Shown: positions 23,135-31,864, counted from the first letter of the stretch. The stretch is DNA of 40,906 nt from Gemmatimonadota bacterium (GCA_002727195.1 PBWH01000015.1:49633-90538), one strand, 5' to 3'. The notes: generated by a model from the letters alone, not told the origin. Program-made: numbers and translations.

Positions 23135-24364
23135 ATGGCCAAGCGAAAAGCCCGTAAAGCCGCAAAGGAGAACCCCGTTATCTACAAGGGCAAACGGGGC
23201 CGCATGGCGCGTGGACGCCGATCTGCCCTGCCTGTTCGGCCGTGGCAGGTCGCCAGCATTCTCCTCGCCATTTCAGTCACCGTTGTCGCCTACACCTGGA
23301 GACCGGGCGCGCACCGGGACGACACCCCCCACGTCACGTCTTTAGCCAACACCTGGCGGGCGGAACCTGGCGATGTTGCCGCATTCGCGGACACCATGGC
23401 CACCCGCGCCGTAGACGTCCTAGCCGGCTTGGGCGTACCGGAAGAGCACATCGCCGTGCGCCGACTTCCCGAGCATCGAAACAGCGCGATGCGGTGGGAG
23501 CTCTCGTCAGACATCCCCGAGGACATTCCGCTCGCCGTTTCGAACCTCTGGCTCACCCGACTGGCGCACAGACTCGGCGGCTCAGTCGTCGAAGGCCGAG
23601 AGAACCTCAAGGGCGAACAGCTTTCCATGCTCGTCGGCCTGGACGGCCAGCGTACCAACCTGATCACGCTGCGCAGAAGCCCCTACGTAAAGCGAACGCG
23701 GGGAAGAATCGCCATCATCATCGATGACTGCGGATACCAGTCTCGCGAACTGCTCTCCGGCTTCTGCGAGCTGCCCGTCCCCGTTACCTTCTCGATATTT
23801 CCCGGTGAACGCGAAACCGTTTGGGCCTCGGACCGCGCGATCCACGCCGGTCACGAAGTGATGGTGCACCTCCCGATGGAGCCAATCAACTATCCCAAAC
23901 AGGATCCGGGCCAGGGAGCCATCTTCACCCACCACAACTACGACCGTATCCGACAGACGACCAGCAACGCCATCCAGGCCGTGCCCGGTGCCCGCGGGAT
24001 CAACAACCACATGGGATCACGGGTGACCGAAGACCGGCGTGTCATCGGCTACGTGCTCGACGAAATCAAATCACAGGGCCTGTTCTTCATCGACAGCGTG
24101 ACCAGTAAGCACTCGGTCGCTTACAACGTCGCGTTGGAGATGGGCATACCCGCCGGACGCAACGTCCAGTTCATCGACCTCACGGAAGATCCCGGACAGA
24201 TGGAACAGAGCCTGCGAGCCCTGTCGATGAAAGCCCGGCAACACGGAACAGCGATCGGCATCGCCCACGCCAAACTGGCCACGCTTCAGTCTCTCCGTGC
24301 CGGCATCCCCGGACTGCGCAAAGAAGGATTCGAGTTCGTCACCGTCTCTCAGGCCATCAACTGA
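23135..24364 (+). CDS. Divergent polysaccharide deacetylase family protein
   Basis: This 409-residue protein has a very basic N-terminus, one membrane anchor (about 36-54, VRPWQVASILLAISVTVVAY), a periplasmic linker domain and a C-terminal 'divergent polysaccharide deacetylase' domain like E. coli YibQ. In that domain RIAIIIDDCGY (D197, D198) is the first motif, VMVHLPMEP (H245) the second and GINNHMGSR (290-296) the third. Later come FFIDSVTSKHSVAY and GIAHAK. The DD, HLPMEP and NNHMGS motifs form the predicted metal site for removing acyl groups from cell-envelope glycans. YibQ-type genes often sit with envelope-biogenesis genes, which fits the PorV-like and M50 neighbours. The start ATG at 23135 lacks a strong ribosome-binding site. 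Confidence 0.88.
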   Translation: MAKRKARKAAKENPVIYKGKRGRMARGRRSALPVRPWQVASILLAISVTVVAYTWRPGAHRDDTPHVTSLANTWRAEPGDVAAFADTMATRAVDVLAGLGVPEEHIAVRRLPEHRNSAMRWELSSDIPEDIPLAVSNLWLTRLAHRLGGSVVEGRENLKGEQLSMLVGLDGQRTNLITLRRSPYVKRTRGRIAIIIDDCGYQSRELLSGFCELPVPVTFSIFPGERETVWASDRAIHAGHEVMVHLPMEPINYPKQDPGQGAIFTHHNYDRIRQTTSNAIQAVPGARGINNHMGSRVTEDRRVIGYVLDEIKSQGLFFIDSVTSKHSVAYNVALEMGIPAGRNVQFIDLTEDPGQMEQSLRALSMKARQHGTAIGIAHAKLATLQSLRAGIPGLRKEGFEFVTVSQAIN

Positions 24365-24365
24365 C

Positions 24366-24569
24366 GTGACCCGACCTCGCCTGACGCTCCTTTCCGTTGT
24401 CCTCCTCCTCCTGACCACCCCCATCTTGACCGACAAAACCCGACTCATCTGGGGCTTCCCCACCTGGTCCCTAATCACCTTCACTTTGTCCGTCGTCTAC
24501 GCAGCAGCCATCGCCCTTCTTCTGCACAGGTATTGGGGTCACTGTACGGGCGATGTGGAGCAACTCTGA
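24366..24569 (+). CDS. Small two-helix membrane protein, likely symporter partner (DUF3311-like)
   Basis: A GTG start one base after the previous stop opens a 67-residue protein with two hydrophobic segments (LTLLSVVLLLLTTPIL and SLITFTLSVVYAAAIALLL). Between them comes TDKTRLIWGFPTWS, with the 'G.P' turn seen in small accessory proteins (DUF3311 and related) encoded just before sodium:solute symporters. The protein ends HRYWGHCTGDVEQL. The next gene is such a symporter, so a small subunit role is likely. The assignment rests on topology, length and position. Confidence 0.6.
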   Translation: MTRPRLTLLSVVLLLLTTPILTDKTRLIWGFPTWSLITFTLSVVYAAAIALLLHRYWGHCTGDVEQL

Positions 24570-24708
24570 CGTCCACAAATCAGATGTTGGAGACTCTCTG
24601 GAGCCTGCGATAGGCAAAGGGAGGGTTTTTCTCGCTTTGAAAGCCCGGAACGAGCACACACATCTCATTCCCTAGATCTAGGCAATCGGCACGCCTATCT
24701 CCCCAGCG

Positions 24709-24726
24709 TCCTCTGCGCTCTCTGCG
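24709..24726 (+). repeat. 9-bp-periodic repeat before the symporter gene
   Basis: Two nine-base units, TCCTCTGCG and CTCTCTGCG, preceded by the partial unit CCAGCG, end three bases before an out-of-frame ATG and about 29 bases before the symporter start. It resembles the runs at 12985-13129 and 38487-38522. Otherwise no gene is seen in 24570-24754. Confidence 0.5.
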
Positions 24727-24754
24727 TTAATGCTTTTGACTTTGACTTGGGTTT

Positions 24755-26230
24755 ATGGGCACTGAATCAGACACGTCACTTCTCGGTCCTACCGGAACCA
24801 TCTTCCTCCTGCTTTACCTATCCTCGCTGCTCCTGATCGGGTGGCTCGGCCGTCGAGCACGCAAGGACGACTCGCTGACCGACTTCTACCTCGGCGGTCG
24901 AGGCCTCGGTACGCTGGTCCTGTTTCTCACGCTCTACGCCACACAATACAGCGGCAACACCCTCGTCGGATACGCAGGAGTGGCTTATCGCAGCGGCTTC
25001 CGATTCATCGTCTCCGTCATCTTCATGATGTCGATCGTTGGTGGATACTTGCTCTTCGCCCCACGCCTACAGGCGCTGGCCGCACGGTTTAACTTCCTGA
25101 CCCTCGGCGACTATCTTCAGCACCGATACGCAGACCGGCGGATCACCATCCTTGCGACCGGCCTCGCGACGTGGGCGCTCGCCAACTACATCCTCTCGAA
25201 CCTCAAGGCCATCGGTTTCATCGTCGAGACCACCACCGGAGGCCGGATCCCCTTCGCCTACGGCGTGTTGCTACTCTCGCTGATCATGGTGGTATACGAG
25301 ACCCTCGGCGGATTCCGCAGTGTCGCCTGGACAGATGCCATCCAGGGCGTCCTCCTTTTGTCAGGCTGTCTCGTAATCTTCGTCGCCATCCAGATCCACT
25401 ACGGCGGCCTGATTGAGGCGACGTCTGTCCTGGCCGAGCGATCCCCGCACCTGCTCGCCCCACCTGACGCCGCAGCCACCCTGACTTGGCTCAGCACCGT
25501 CGCCATCATCTTCCTCGGTGTCCCGTTCTACCCCCAGGCCATCCAACGCATATACGCGGCTGGAAGCGCCGCGAGCCTCAAGCGCGCCTTCCAGATCATG
25601 GTCTTCATGCCCCTGGTCACCACCTTCTTCATCTTCTACATCGGGATCGTGGCTGCCGCCTACTTCCCCGGCCTGGACCGCGCAGCCAGCGAAACCGTCG
25701 CGCTCCGCGTACTCAACGACCTCAGTAGCGGCCTGCCCTCTCTGGGATGGATGCTCGTCCTCTTCGTCGCCGCCGTCGTCGCTGCAATTATGTCCACCGT
25801 CGACTCCGCCCTGCTCGCGATCTCCTCAATCGTCACTCAGGACCTCTACCGACCCACCCATCCCGACGCGTCACAACGACGCCTGACCTATGTCGGCAAG
25901 CTCTCCTCCTGGGGCATCATGGCCATCGCCGCCGGCCTCGCAATCATCCTCCCCCAGACAATTTGGCGCCTCACCGAAATCAAACTCGAGCTCCTCTGCC
26001 AAGTCGCCCCCGCCGTCTTACTCGGCATCCACATTAAGTCCCTCTCCGCTTGCACCGTCCTGACGGGCATGACCGCCGGCACCTTCCTCACAGTAATTCT
26101 GATGTCCGCCAGCTGGCTCAACCTCGGCCCCTCCAGCAAACCCCTCGGCATTCACGCCGGCATCTGGGGCTGCGCCCTGAACTTCGCCCTAGTAGGTCTC
26201 CTCCATCGACGAGAACGGGGTATCCGGTAA
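24755..26230 (+). CDS. Sodium:solute symporter (SSS family)
   Basis: This 491-residue protein with about 13 membrane helices belongs to the SSS family (SGLT, PutP, PanF), which uses the sodium gradient to import sugars, amino acids or organic acids. Family marks are FYLGGRGLGTLVLFLTLYAT, YSGNTLVGYAGVAYRSGF, GYLLFAPRLQALAARFNFLT then LGDYLQHRYADR, YETLGGFRSVAWTDAIQG, and AAIMSTVDSALLAISSIVTQ D, where the Ser/Thr of the Na2 sodium site lie. The motif order and length are normal. A 67-residue membrane protein just upstream is a likely partner. The substrate cannot be told; the surrounding catabolic genes suggest a sugar or organic acid. The start ATG at 24755 follows GGGTTT, a weak signal. Confidence 0.92.
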   Translation: MGTESDTSLLGPTGTIFLLLYLSSLLLIGWLGRRARKDDSLTDFYLGGRGLGTLVLFLTLYATQYSGNTLVGYAGVAYRSGFRFIVSVIFMMSIVGGYLLFAPRLQALAARFNFLTLGDYLQHRYADRRITILATGLATWALANYILSNLKAIGFIVETTTGGRIPFAYGVLLLSLIMVVYETLGGFRSVAWTDAIQGVLLLSGCLVIFVAIQIHYGGLIEATSVLAERSPHLLAPPDAAATLTWLSTVAIIFLGVPFYPQAIQRIYAAGSAASLKRAFQIMVFMPLVTTFFIFYIGIVAAAYFPGLDRAASETVALRVLNDLSSGLPSLGWMLVLFVAAVVAAIMSTVDSALLAISSIVTQDLYRPTHPDASQRRLTYVGKLSSWGIMAIAAGLAIILPQTIWRLTEIKLELLCQVAPAVLLGIHIKSLSACTVLTGMTAGTFLTVILMSASWLNLGPSSKPLGIHAGIWGCALNFALVGLLHRRERGIR

Positions 26231-26294
26231 CCGCGCCCTTTATGGGTGCGCGCATATGGCCGCCCCATATAAACTTCCATATACCGCTTTCTGT

Positions 26295-26463
26295 GTACAG
26301 AAAGGCGCCCATCGATCGGAACCTAGTGGCGCTCGGCAATGAAGATCTCCAGACCGGAGGTCGGTCCCACGATTCACATCCGTACACTAGAAAAGCGCCC
26401 CTCGACCTGAATCGAGAGGCGCTCAACCACACACAAGATCTCCCAGCCAGAGGCCGGTCCCAC
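26295..26463. repeat. Tandem pair of ~90-bp hairpin-bearing repeats
   Basis: Two diverged copies follow one another (about 26295-26370 and 26382-26463). Each begins GTACA, then A-rich bases, then GCGCC and a spacer to GGCGC, then AAGATCTCC(C), a CAGA/CCAG-type pair and GGTCCCAC. The GCGCCC boxes at 26305 and 26395 are 90 bases apart; the GGTCCCAC boxes at 26363 and 26456 are 93 apart. In copy 2 the stem is GCGCC-C-CTCGA pairing with TCGAG-A-GGCGC. The pair lies between the converging symporter gene and the DUF4340/Gld operon. Confidence 0.65.
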
Positions 26464-26467
26464 GAGC

Positions 26468-27058
26468 TTAATCTCCGCTGCCTGCCTCCACTGAATCCAC
26501 CACCGCCGACGCCGCAACCTCCGTACTATCCTCTTCCACCACCGGCGTCTCCCCCCAATATGTTGCCCTAGGATACATCATATGCATCACACTCGAGTCC
26601 GTGAGATACACGAGCTCATCACCAACCGTACGCACGTAATTGTGTGACCAGTCCGACGTCGACCGCCCAAACACCGCGTGAATCATCTCGTCGCCTGAGA
26701 CATTCGTCAGTCGAACGTGCGTTCCCGAGCTGTCGTCGACTGAGTACTTCAACCACTTCTCCGGGTTCTTCGAAATCAGCGTCTCCTTCTTCACCTGGAG
26801 CGCCTTGTCGAAGAATGTATCCATCCGGTTGGGCCGCATCGCCAGCGTATCGTGACCGGCGATTGTCCAATCCTCACCGTCACGCTCGATCGTCAGCGTA
26901 TCGTCCTTCGTCCACAGCTCGATCGTCTGAATCTTTCCCTGATCCTCCGGGAACACTGCATCCGATTGTGTCTGCAGCCCACTCTGCTGCATCTGGGTGA
27001 ACAGATACAGAGCGACCAAGACCGCGAGCACAATGGCAATCCACTTCAGATTACCCAT
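26468..27058 (-). CDS. DUF4340-type protein, last gene of the Gld-type ABC operon
   Basis: This 196-residue protein has one N-terminal membrane anchor (NLKWIAIVLAVLVALYLFT) and an extracytoplasmic domain. In that domain IQTIELWTKDDTLTIERDGE and DWTIAGHDTLAMRPNRMDTF repeat the strand pattern of DUF4340 proteins, which regularly follow gldG-like genes. The C-terminus is acidic (VVEEDSTEVAASAVV). I start at ATG 27058, which overlaps the end of the GldG-like gene by eight bases and directly precedes the membrane helix; the longer frame from 27115 lies inside that gene. It is probably a subunit or partner of the exporter. Its molecular role is unknown. Confidence 0.7.
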   Translation of the reverse strand: MGNLKWIAIVLAVLVALYLFTQMQQSGLQTQSDAVFPEDQGKIQTIELWTKDDTLTIERDGEDWTIAGHDTLAMRPNRMDTFFDKALQVKKETLISKNPEKWLKYSVDDSSGTHVRLTNVSGDEMIHAVFGRSTSDWSHNYVRTVGDELVYLTDSSVMHMMYPRATYWGETPVVEEDSTEVAASAVVDSVEAGSGD

Positions 27059-28550
27059 ACAGCTCCTCCAATCGCTTTGTCCGGTTCGTCTCCAGTCGCC
27101 ACTGCAGCAGACCATACAGGATCACGAGCAGAGCGGGGAGAATGAAGTTGGTCGACTTCCACGTCGCTCGCCCGGCCTCGTCTACGGCAGCCAGTGGTCG
27201 CGACGTGATCTCGCGGGAACGCAGCTTGACCAGGTCCCGATCGCCGATCAGCACGTCCGTCGCGTTCATCACGAAAACGACATTTTCCGGCATCCGTCCA
27301 CCACCCTCATCCAGCAGGAAGGCCGAGTCCGGGATCAGTACGAGCTGACTCGTCACACTCGTCGCCCCCACCTTCGAGGTAGCGTAGACACCGACCGTCC
27401 GGCTCGTCTCCGTCAGCGTCTCGAACATCGGATTCTCGATCGGGTTCAGGTTGAAGAACCCGGCCGCGATTCCAGACTGATTCGACGTCTGAAGCAGCGA
27501 CTGCACCGTGACCGACGAATCCGCTGAGTCCCAGGAGATTTCACTCGGGAACAGCAGGTGGACCTGCTCGAGCCCCTCGACGATCACGTGATCCCCGAAG
27601 TCGCGAATGATCGGGAAGAACGGATATGCGACCGCCGTGTTGATCCGGAAGAACCCACGCTGCTGCGTGACCGTGATGTTGTTGCAGAACTCGTCGAGAA
27701 CTAGGTTGTCCTCGAGCGACACACCATACATATCCAGCACGTCATACAGGTTCGACACGATCGGCTGGCCCTGCTGTGTCTGCAAGCTCGCGTCGATCTT
27801 GCTCTGCGCCAAGAACAGGTTTCCGCCCCGGTCGACGTAGTCGGTCAGGTGCTTCAGCTCGTCCGCGCTTATCGAATCCGTCACTCCGCTCACGAACAGC
27901 AGGCTGACGTCCGCGGCGACCGCGCTCGCCATCGGAACCTGCTGGACCTGATAGGTTTCGGACAGTTGGGCCCGGATATTCTCTGACCCGCCTTCCTGTC
28001 CCTCGAATTGAGCGATCCCGATCACCTGCTTCTGATCGTCGACCATTTTCTTGATCTTGCTCGTGATCTCATATTCGAGGCCCGTCGTTGTTTGCACGAC
28101 CGGGATCACCTCCCGCTGGTCCTCATACAGGAACACGAGACCCATGTGCACACGCTTGATCTCGAGCTTGTCGTTCTCGACCACCTGAAGCTGCACGGGC
28201 TGGATACCGTACTTCATGGCCTCCGCCGCCAGCTTCTCGTCGTTCTCGGGCTGATAGAACTCGAAACGAAGATTACCGTCCGAGTAGGCTGCATACTCTT
28301 CCAGAATGTCCTGGAGGAACCGGCGGTTGTTGCCGTATCGGCCCGGAAGATTCTTGGAGAAGTATACCTTCGCCGTCAGCAGATCATCGACCTTGCTCAG
28401 CACGGCCTGACTCGACGAGGACAGCGAGTAGACCTGTCCGTCCGTCAGGTCGAGCCGGAAGAACCACGACCGACCGACGATGTTCAGCAGCGCTACCGCC
28501 GCGATCGCGATGGCGACATAGATCGTGAATGTTTTTCGATTCGTGACCAT
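27051..28550 (-). CDS. gldG: GldG-like ABC transporter auxiliary protein
   Basis: This protein of 499 residues starts at ATG 28550 with GGAGG five to six bases upstream. An N-terminal membrane helix (FTIYVAIAIAAVALLNIVG) is followed by RSWFFRLDLTDGQVYSLSSS, which is the hallmark start of GldG/ABC_transp_aux proteins. The large extracytoplasmic part includes YFSKNLPGRYGNNRRFLQDI and then LEEYAAYSDGNLRFEFYQP, and a C-terminal membrane helix lies near FILPALLVILYGLLQW. In flavobacteria GldA, GldF and GldG form an ABC system needed for gliding. In other phyla similar sets occur without gliding and their cargo is unknown. It overlaps the DUF4340 gene and begins two bases after the permease stop. 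Confidence 0.85.
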   Translation of the reverse strand: MVTNRKTFTIYVAIAIAAVALLNIVGRSWFFRLDLTDGQVYSLSSSSQAVLSKVDDLLTAKVYFSKNLPGRYGNNRRFLQDILEEYAAYSDGNLRFEFYQPENDEKLAAEAMKYGIQPVQLQVVENDKLEIKRVHMGLVFLYEDQREVIPVVQTTTGLEYEITSKIKKMVDDQKQVIGIAQFEGQEGGSENIRAQLSETYQVQQVPMASAVAADVSLLFVSGVTDSISADELKHLTDYVDRGGNLFLAQSKIDASLQTQQGQPIVSNLYDVLDMYGVSLEDNLVLDEFCNNITVTQQRGFFRINTAVAYPFFPIIRDFGDHVIVEGLEQVHLLFPSEISWDSADSSVTVQSLLQTSNQSGIAAGFFNLNPIENPMFETLTETSRTVGVYATSKVGATSVTSQLVLIPDSAFLLDEGGGRMPENVVFVMNATDVLIGDRDLVKLRSREITSRPLAAVDEAGRATWKSTNFILPALLVILYGLLQWRLETNRTKRLEELYG

Positions 28551-28552
28551 GG

Positions 28553-29266
28553 CTACCTCCACTTCCGCATTTCGACCGTTCTGATCGACAGCGTCAGGAA
28601 GAGCCAGATCATCGTGCCGAAATAGATCAGATTGCGGGAATCAATCACGCCCCTGGAGATGTTCGAGAGGTGATGATCGACCGCCATATACTGGACGATC
28701 GCCGAGATCGACGTCGGAACGAAGATCAGCAGCTTGTCCATCAGGTAGAACACCAGCACGCCGACAGCCCCGATGATGAACGCCACCACCTGGTTATCCG
28801 TCAGACTGCTCGCGAACGTCCCGATCGACGCGTAGAACGCGCCCACCAGCAGCAGACCGAGATAACCGCAAAGGTTGGCGCCCACGTCGATGTTCGTCCC
28901 GACGGCCAGCAGCGTAAAAAAGTGGACGAAGGTGAAGGCCAGACCAGCCCCGATCAGCGTGACCGCAGCGAGATACTTCCCGATCACAAACTCGTGGTCT
29001 CGAATCGGGAGTGTCGCGATCATCTCCGTTGTCCCCATGTTATTCTCTCGAGCGATCAGCCCCATGGTCACCGCAGGGCAGAAAAAGAGATACACCATCG
29101 GGATCACCCCGAAGAGAGATCGCATGTCCGACTGATTGATCAGGAAGAACGTGCTCGTGAAAAAATAGCCGTTCAGGAGGACAAACGTGACGAGGAAGAT
29201 GTATGCCATCGGGCTCTTGAAACAGGCGGCCAGCTCCTTCGCGTAGATCGACTTAAAATTACGCAT
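28553..29266 (-). CDS. gldF: ABC-2-type permease, GldF-like
   Basis: This 237-residue protein has six hydrophobic segments typical of ABC-2 permeases: YIFLVTFVLLNGYFF; VIPMVYLFFCPAVTMGLI; YLAAVTLIGAGLAFTFVHFF; GYLGLLLVGAFYASIGTFA; VVAFIIGAVGVLVFYLMD; and LIYFGTMIWLFLTLSI. The phrase MGLIARENNMGTTEMIATLP IRDHEFVIGKYLA is the conserved cytoplasmic region of GldF and NosY-like permeases. The start overlaps the end of the ATPase gene by eight bases, and the stop is two bases before the GldG-like start, so the three are translationally coupled. It forms the membrane channel of the exporter. Confidence 0.87.
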   Translation of the reverse strand: MRNFKSIYAKELAACFKSPMAYIFLVTFVLLNGYFFTSTFFLINQSDMRSLFGVIPMVYLFFCPAVTMGLIARENNMGTTEMIATLPIRDHEFVIGKYLAAVTLIGAGLAFTFVHFFTLLAVGTNIDVGANLCGYLGLLLVGAFYASIGTFASSLTDNQVVAFIIGAVGVLVFYLMDKLLIFVPTSISAIVQYMAVDHHLSNISRGVIDSRNLIYFGTMIWLFLTLSIRTVEMRKWR

Positions 29267-30206
29267 GATCGCCCCCTTCCACCGTCAGCCCCCGGAACAC
29301 GTCCTCCAGCTGAACACGATAGGGACTCATCTCGAGAATCACCCAGCCGGAATCTTTCGCGTAGTTGAAAATCTCCGCACGAGGATCCGCCTCCCGATCA
29401 TACTCTATCGAAAGCACTCGGCCGCCGGCTTCTGTTGCTTCGTCGCCTTTGATTTCCAGGCTTTCGACTTTCGACTTGAGACCTTCGACCGACTCTGCCG
29501 AAGCCTGCGACACTTCCAGGGTCAATTGTGTGCGACCCTGAAAACTGGCCATCAGCTCCTGTGTCGTGCCGTTCGCAACGATCTCACCCTTGTCGATGAT
29601 CACGATCCGGTCCACCGTCGCCGCGATCTCCTGAAGGATGTGGCTCGACATGATGACCATCTTCTCACGGGCCAGACCTTTGATCAACTCACGGATCTCG
29701 ACGATCTGGTTTGGATCCAGACCCGACACGGGCTCGTCCAGAATCAGGATCTTGGGGTCGTGTATCATCGCCGCTGCCAACCCGATCCGCTGCTTGTATC
29801 CCTTGGAGCAGGTCGAGATCGGCTTGTGAATCACGTCTGCCAGTCCGCATTGCTCGACAACCCGAGCGAGCGCCTGGTGGAAAGCCTTACCCTCCAGCCC
29901 ACGAATCTCCGCCGTGAACTGGAGGTAATCGAACACCTTCATCTCCAGATACAGCGGGTTCGTCTCTGGCAGATAGCCGATCTGTTCCCGGATCTCGAAC
30001 GAGTTATCGACCACGTTCAGACCGTCAACGAGGACGTTGCCAGCGGTGGGTGCGAGGTAACCGGTCATGATCTTGAGAGTCGTCGATTTCCCGGCTCCGT
30101 TGGCCCCCAGGAACCCGAGAATCTCTCCGTCGTGTATGTTGAAAGAGATAGATTTCAGGGCCTGGAAATCGCCGTAGTTCTTGACGAGGTTATCTATGCG
30201 AATCAT
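29259..30206 (-). CDS. gldA: ABC transporter ATP-binding protein, GldA-like
   Basis: This 315-residue ABC ATPase drives the GldF-like permease. Walker A is GANGAGKS at 34-41 with K40. The Q-loop follows in IGYLPETNPLY, the signature is CSKGYKQR at 133-140 (Cys replacing the usual Leu), Walker B is ILILDE at 153-158, the D-loop is SGLDP and the switch His is in MSSHIL. A C-terminal domain of about 90 residues follows the core. GYLPE.NPLY together with SKGY.QR is characteristic of the GldA/NosF/YhfQ-type group. It is the first gene of the operon on the minus strand. The leader upstream (30207-30430) contains an inverted repeat and T-run that may regulate it. Confidence 0.9.
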   Translation of the reverse strand: MIRIDNLVKNYGDFQALKSISFNIHDGEILGFLGANGAGKSTTLKIMTGYLAPTAGNVLVDGLNVVDNSFEIREQIGYLPETNPLYLEMKVFDYLQFTAEIRGLEGKAFHQALARVVEQCGLADVIHKPISTCSKGYKQRIGLAAAMIHDPKILILDEPVSGLDPNQIVEIRELIKGLAREKMVIMSSHILQEIAATVDRIVIIDKGEIVANGTTQELMASFQGRTQLTLEVSQASAESVEGLKSKVESLEIKGDEATEAGGRVLSIEYDREADPRAEIFNYAKDSGWVILEMSPYRVQLEDVFRGLTVEGGDHA

Positions 30207-30298
30207 GCTCGATGAGGCCTCCTCTGCATCGATAATGAGTAGTTAGGGGTTCTTGCGGGCGGAGAGACCGTCCCGCATTCCAGATTCAGAACAGAAAG

Positions 30299-30430
30299 AA
30301 AAAAAATTCGGGACGGCTCCACAAGTCGAATCCAATAAAAAACAGCGTGTGCGGAGCCGTTTCGGGGTCGACTTTCTGGCGCCGGAGGGCCCAAGACCAT
30401 AGGTTGTACGTCTAATTCTGCACACACGCT
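30299..30430. promoter_or_regulatory. Structured divergent leader between gldA-like and htrA genes
   Basis: ACGGCTCC (30313-30320) and GGAGCCGT (30353-30360) form a perfect 8-bp stem. Read on the minus strand, the stem is followed after six bases by eight T residues (30306 to 30299), which is terminator- or attenuator-like in front of the Gld-type operon. Read on the plus strand, GU wobbles extend the stem outward to about 14 pairs. The loop contains AGCGTGT (30344-30350), complementary to ACACGCT (30424-30430), so a pseudoknot or an alternative pairing is possible on either strand. Promoters for both divergent genes should lie here, but none is clear. Confidence 0.45.
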
Positions 30431-30469
30431 GAGATTAGCTCGCATTCTGAACGGCCGGGAGAACCCTCA

Positions 30470-31864
30470 ATGCGCACCTGTATGATTGCGATCCTGTCGT
30501 GCCTGCTGACCATCGCCACCAGCTCCGCCCAGACGCTCGATGACGACATCCGTCAACTGGAGCGGATGAGTGATGCCTTCGCCAAAGTTTCGGCGAAGGT
30601 CCAGGCAGGTGTGGTTGCGGTGTCCACAGAGCGAATCGTCGCCACCGCCAGTCCTTACCGCGGCATGCCGTTTGATGACCCATTATTCCGCCGCTTCTTC
30701 CGGATTCCCGAGCGCGAGCGCAAGACACAGGGCCTCGGGTCGGGCGTCATCGTCAGCCCTGACGGCTATGTCCTCACGAATAACCACGTCGTCGAGGGGA
30801 CAGACAAAATTATTATCGACCTCACAGACGGACGGTCTTTCGAGGCTCGCATCGTGGGAACCGATGAAAGCAGTGACGTCGCCGTCTTGAAGGTAGACGC
30901 CGAGGAAGACCTCCCGATCGTGCCTAAGGGAAATTCCGACGACCTCAAGGTGGGCCAGTGGGTGCTCGCCATCGGGAACCCCTTCGGACTCCAGCACACC
31001 GTGACCTACGGCATCGTGAGCGCCGTGGGCCGTGGCGACGTCGGGATCGTCGACGTGGAAGACTTCATACAAACGGATGCCGCGATCAACCCCGGGAACA
31101 GTGGTGGGGCGCTTGTAAACCTTCGTGGCGAACTGATCGGGATCAACACCGCAATCCTCAGCCAGAACGGCGGCTACCAAGGCATCGGGTTCGCCATTCC
31201 CGTCAACCTCGCCACCCGGATCAAGGAGCAGTTGATCGAATACGGCGAGGTCCTCGTGGGGTACCTGGGCATCAGCTACCAGACGCTCTCACCTGCCATG
31301 GCGGATGCCCTCGGAACCGGCACAGGCTCCGGCGTCCTGATCAACGAAGTTCACGCGGACAGCCCGGCCGAGAAAGCCGGCCTGAAACGTGGGGACGTGA
31401 TCGTTTCGATTGACAGTGGCAAGGTGGCAAATGAGGATGATTTCCGAAGCAGAATTGGACTGGCTGGATCGGAGAAGAACATCAAGGTCGAATTCTGGCG
31501 CGGAAACCAGAAACGAACAGTCCGGACAAGACTCGAGGTCTCGGAATCTACGAGTGGTCTAATCTCGAGCCGAAACGAACTGCTCGGCTGGGAGCTTCAG
31601 GAGATTACCAAGGACTTGAGCCGACGGATCGGCTACAGACCCGGGTCCGCGCTGATCATCACCGATGTCATCCCGGGCAAGACGGCATACCGATCCGGAC
31701 TGCGCAGGCTGGACCTGCTACTCGAGATCAACCGCCAGCCCGTTGGAACGTTCGAAGAGCTGCGGGATGTGCTCGCCGGCCTGGACGCGGGCGACGAGAT
31801 GCTCCTGCTTATCCGCCGCAGCCGCCGCGCCTTCTACGTCGTCATAAGAATGCCAGGCAGCTAG
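30470..31864 (+). CDS. htrA: HtrA/DegP-type periplasmic serine protease with two PDZ domains
   Basis: This S1C protease of 464 residues degrades or refolds misfolded envelope proteins. A signal peptide (MIAILSCLLTIATSSAQ) exports it. The catalytic triad is H106 in LTNNHVVEG, D136 in DESSDVAVLKVD and S211 in NPGNSGGALV. PDZ1 begins about YLGISYQTLSPAMADALGTG, with SPAEKAGLKRGDVIVSIDSG. PDZ2 is around 375-460, with ALIITDVIPGKTAYRSGLRR LDLLLEINRQPV. The length matches DegQ/DegP. The ATG lies 10 bases after CGGGAG. It is transcribed away from the Gld-type operon, and the shared leader suggests co-regulation. No sigma-E-like promoter could be identified by eye. Confidence 0.95.
   Translation: MRTCMIAILSCLLTIATSSAQTLDDDIRQLERMSDAFAKVSAKVQAGVVAVSTERIVATASPYRGMPFDDPLFRRFFRIPERERKTQGLGSGVIVSPDGYVLTNNHVVEGTDKIIIDLTDGRSFEARIVGTDESSDVAVLKVDAEEDLPIVPKGNSDDLKVGQWVLAIGNPFGLQHTVTYGIVSAVGRGDVGIVDVEDFIQTDAAINPGNSGGALVNLRGELIGINTAILSQNGGYQGIGFAIPVNLATRIKEQLIEYGEVLVGYLGISYQTLSPAMADALGTGTGSGVLINEVHADSPAEKAGLKRGDVIVSIDSGKVANEDDFRSRIGLAGSEKNIKVEFWRGNQKRTVRTRLEVSESTSGLISSRNELLGWELQEITKDLSRRIGYRPGSALIITDVIPGKTAYRSGLRRLDLLLEINRQPVGTFEELRDVLAGLDAGDEMLLLIRRSRRAFYVVIRMPGS

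Noticed and set aside
26295..26463. Possible CRISPR array
   Set aside because: There are only two diverged ~90-bp units with internal stems, no uniform short repeat, no unique spacers and no cas genes.
29265..30215. 316-codon + strand frame opposite the ABC ATPase
   Set aside because: The minus strand carries Walker A, signature and Walker B motifs. The + frame is an antisense shadow.
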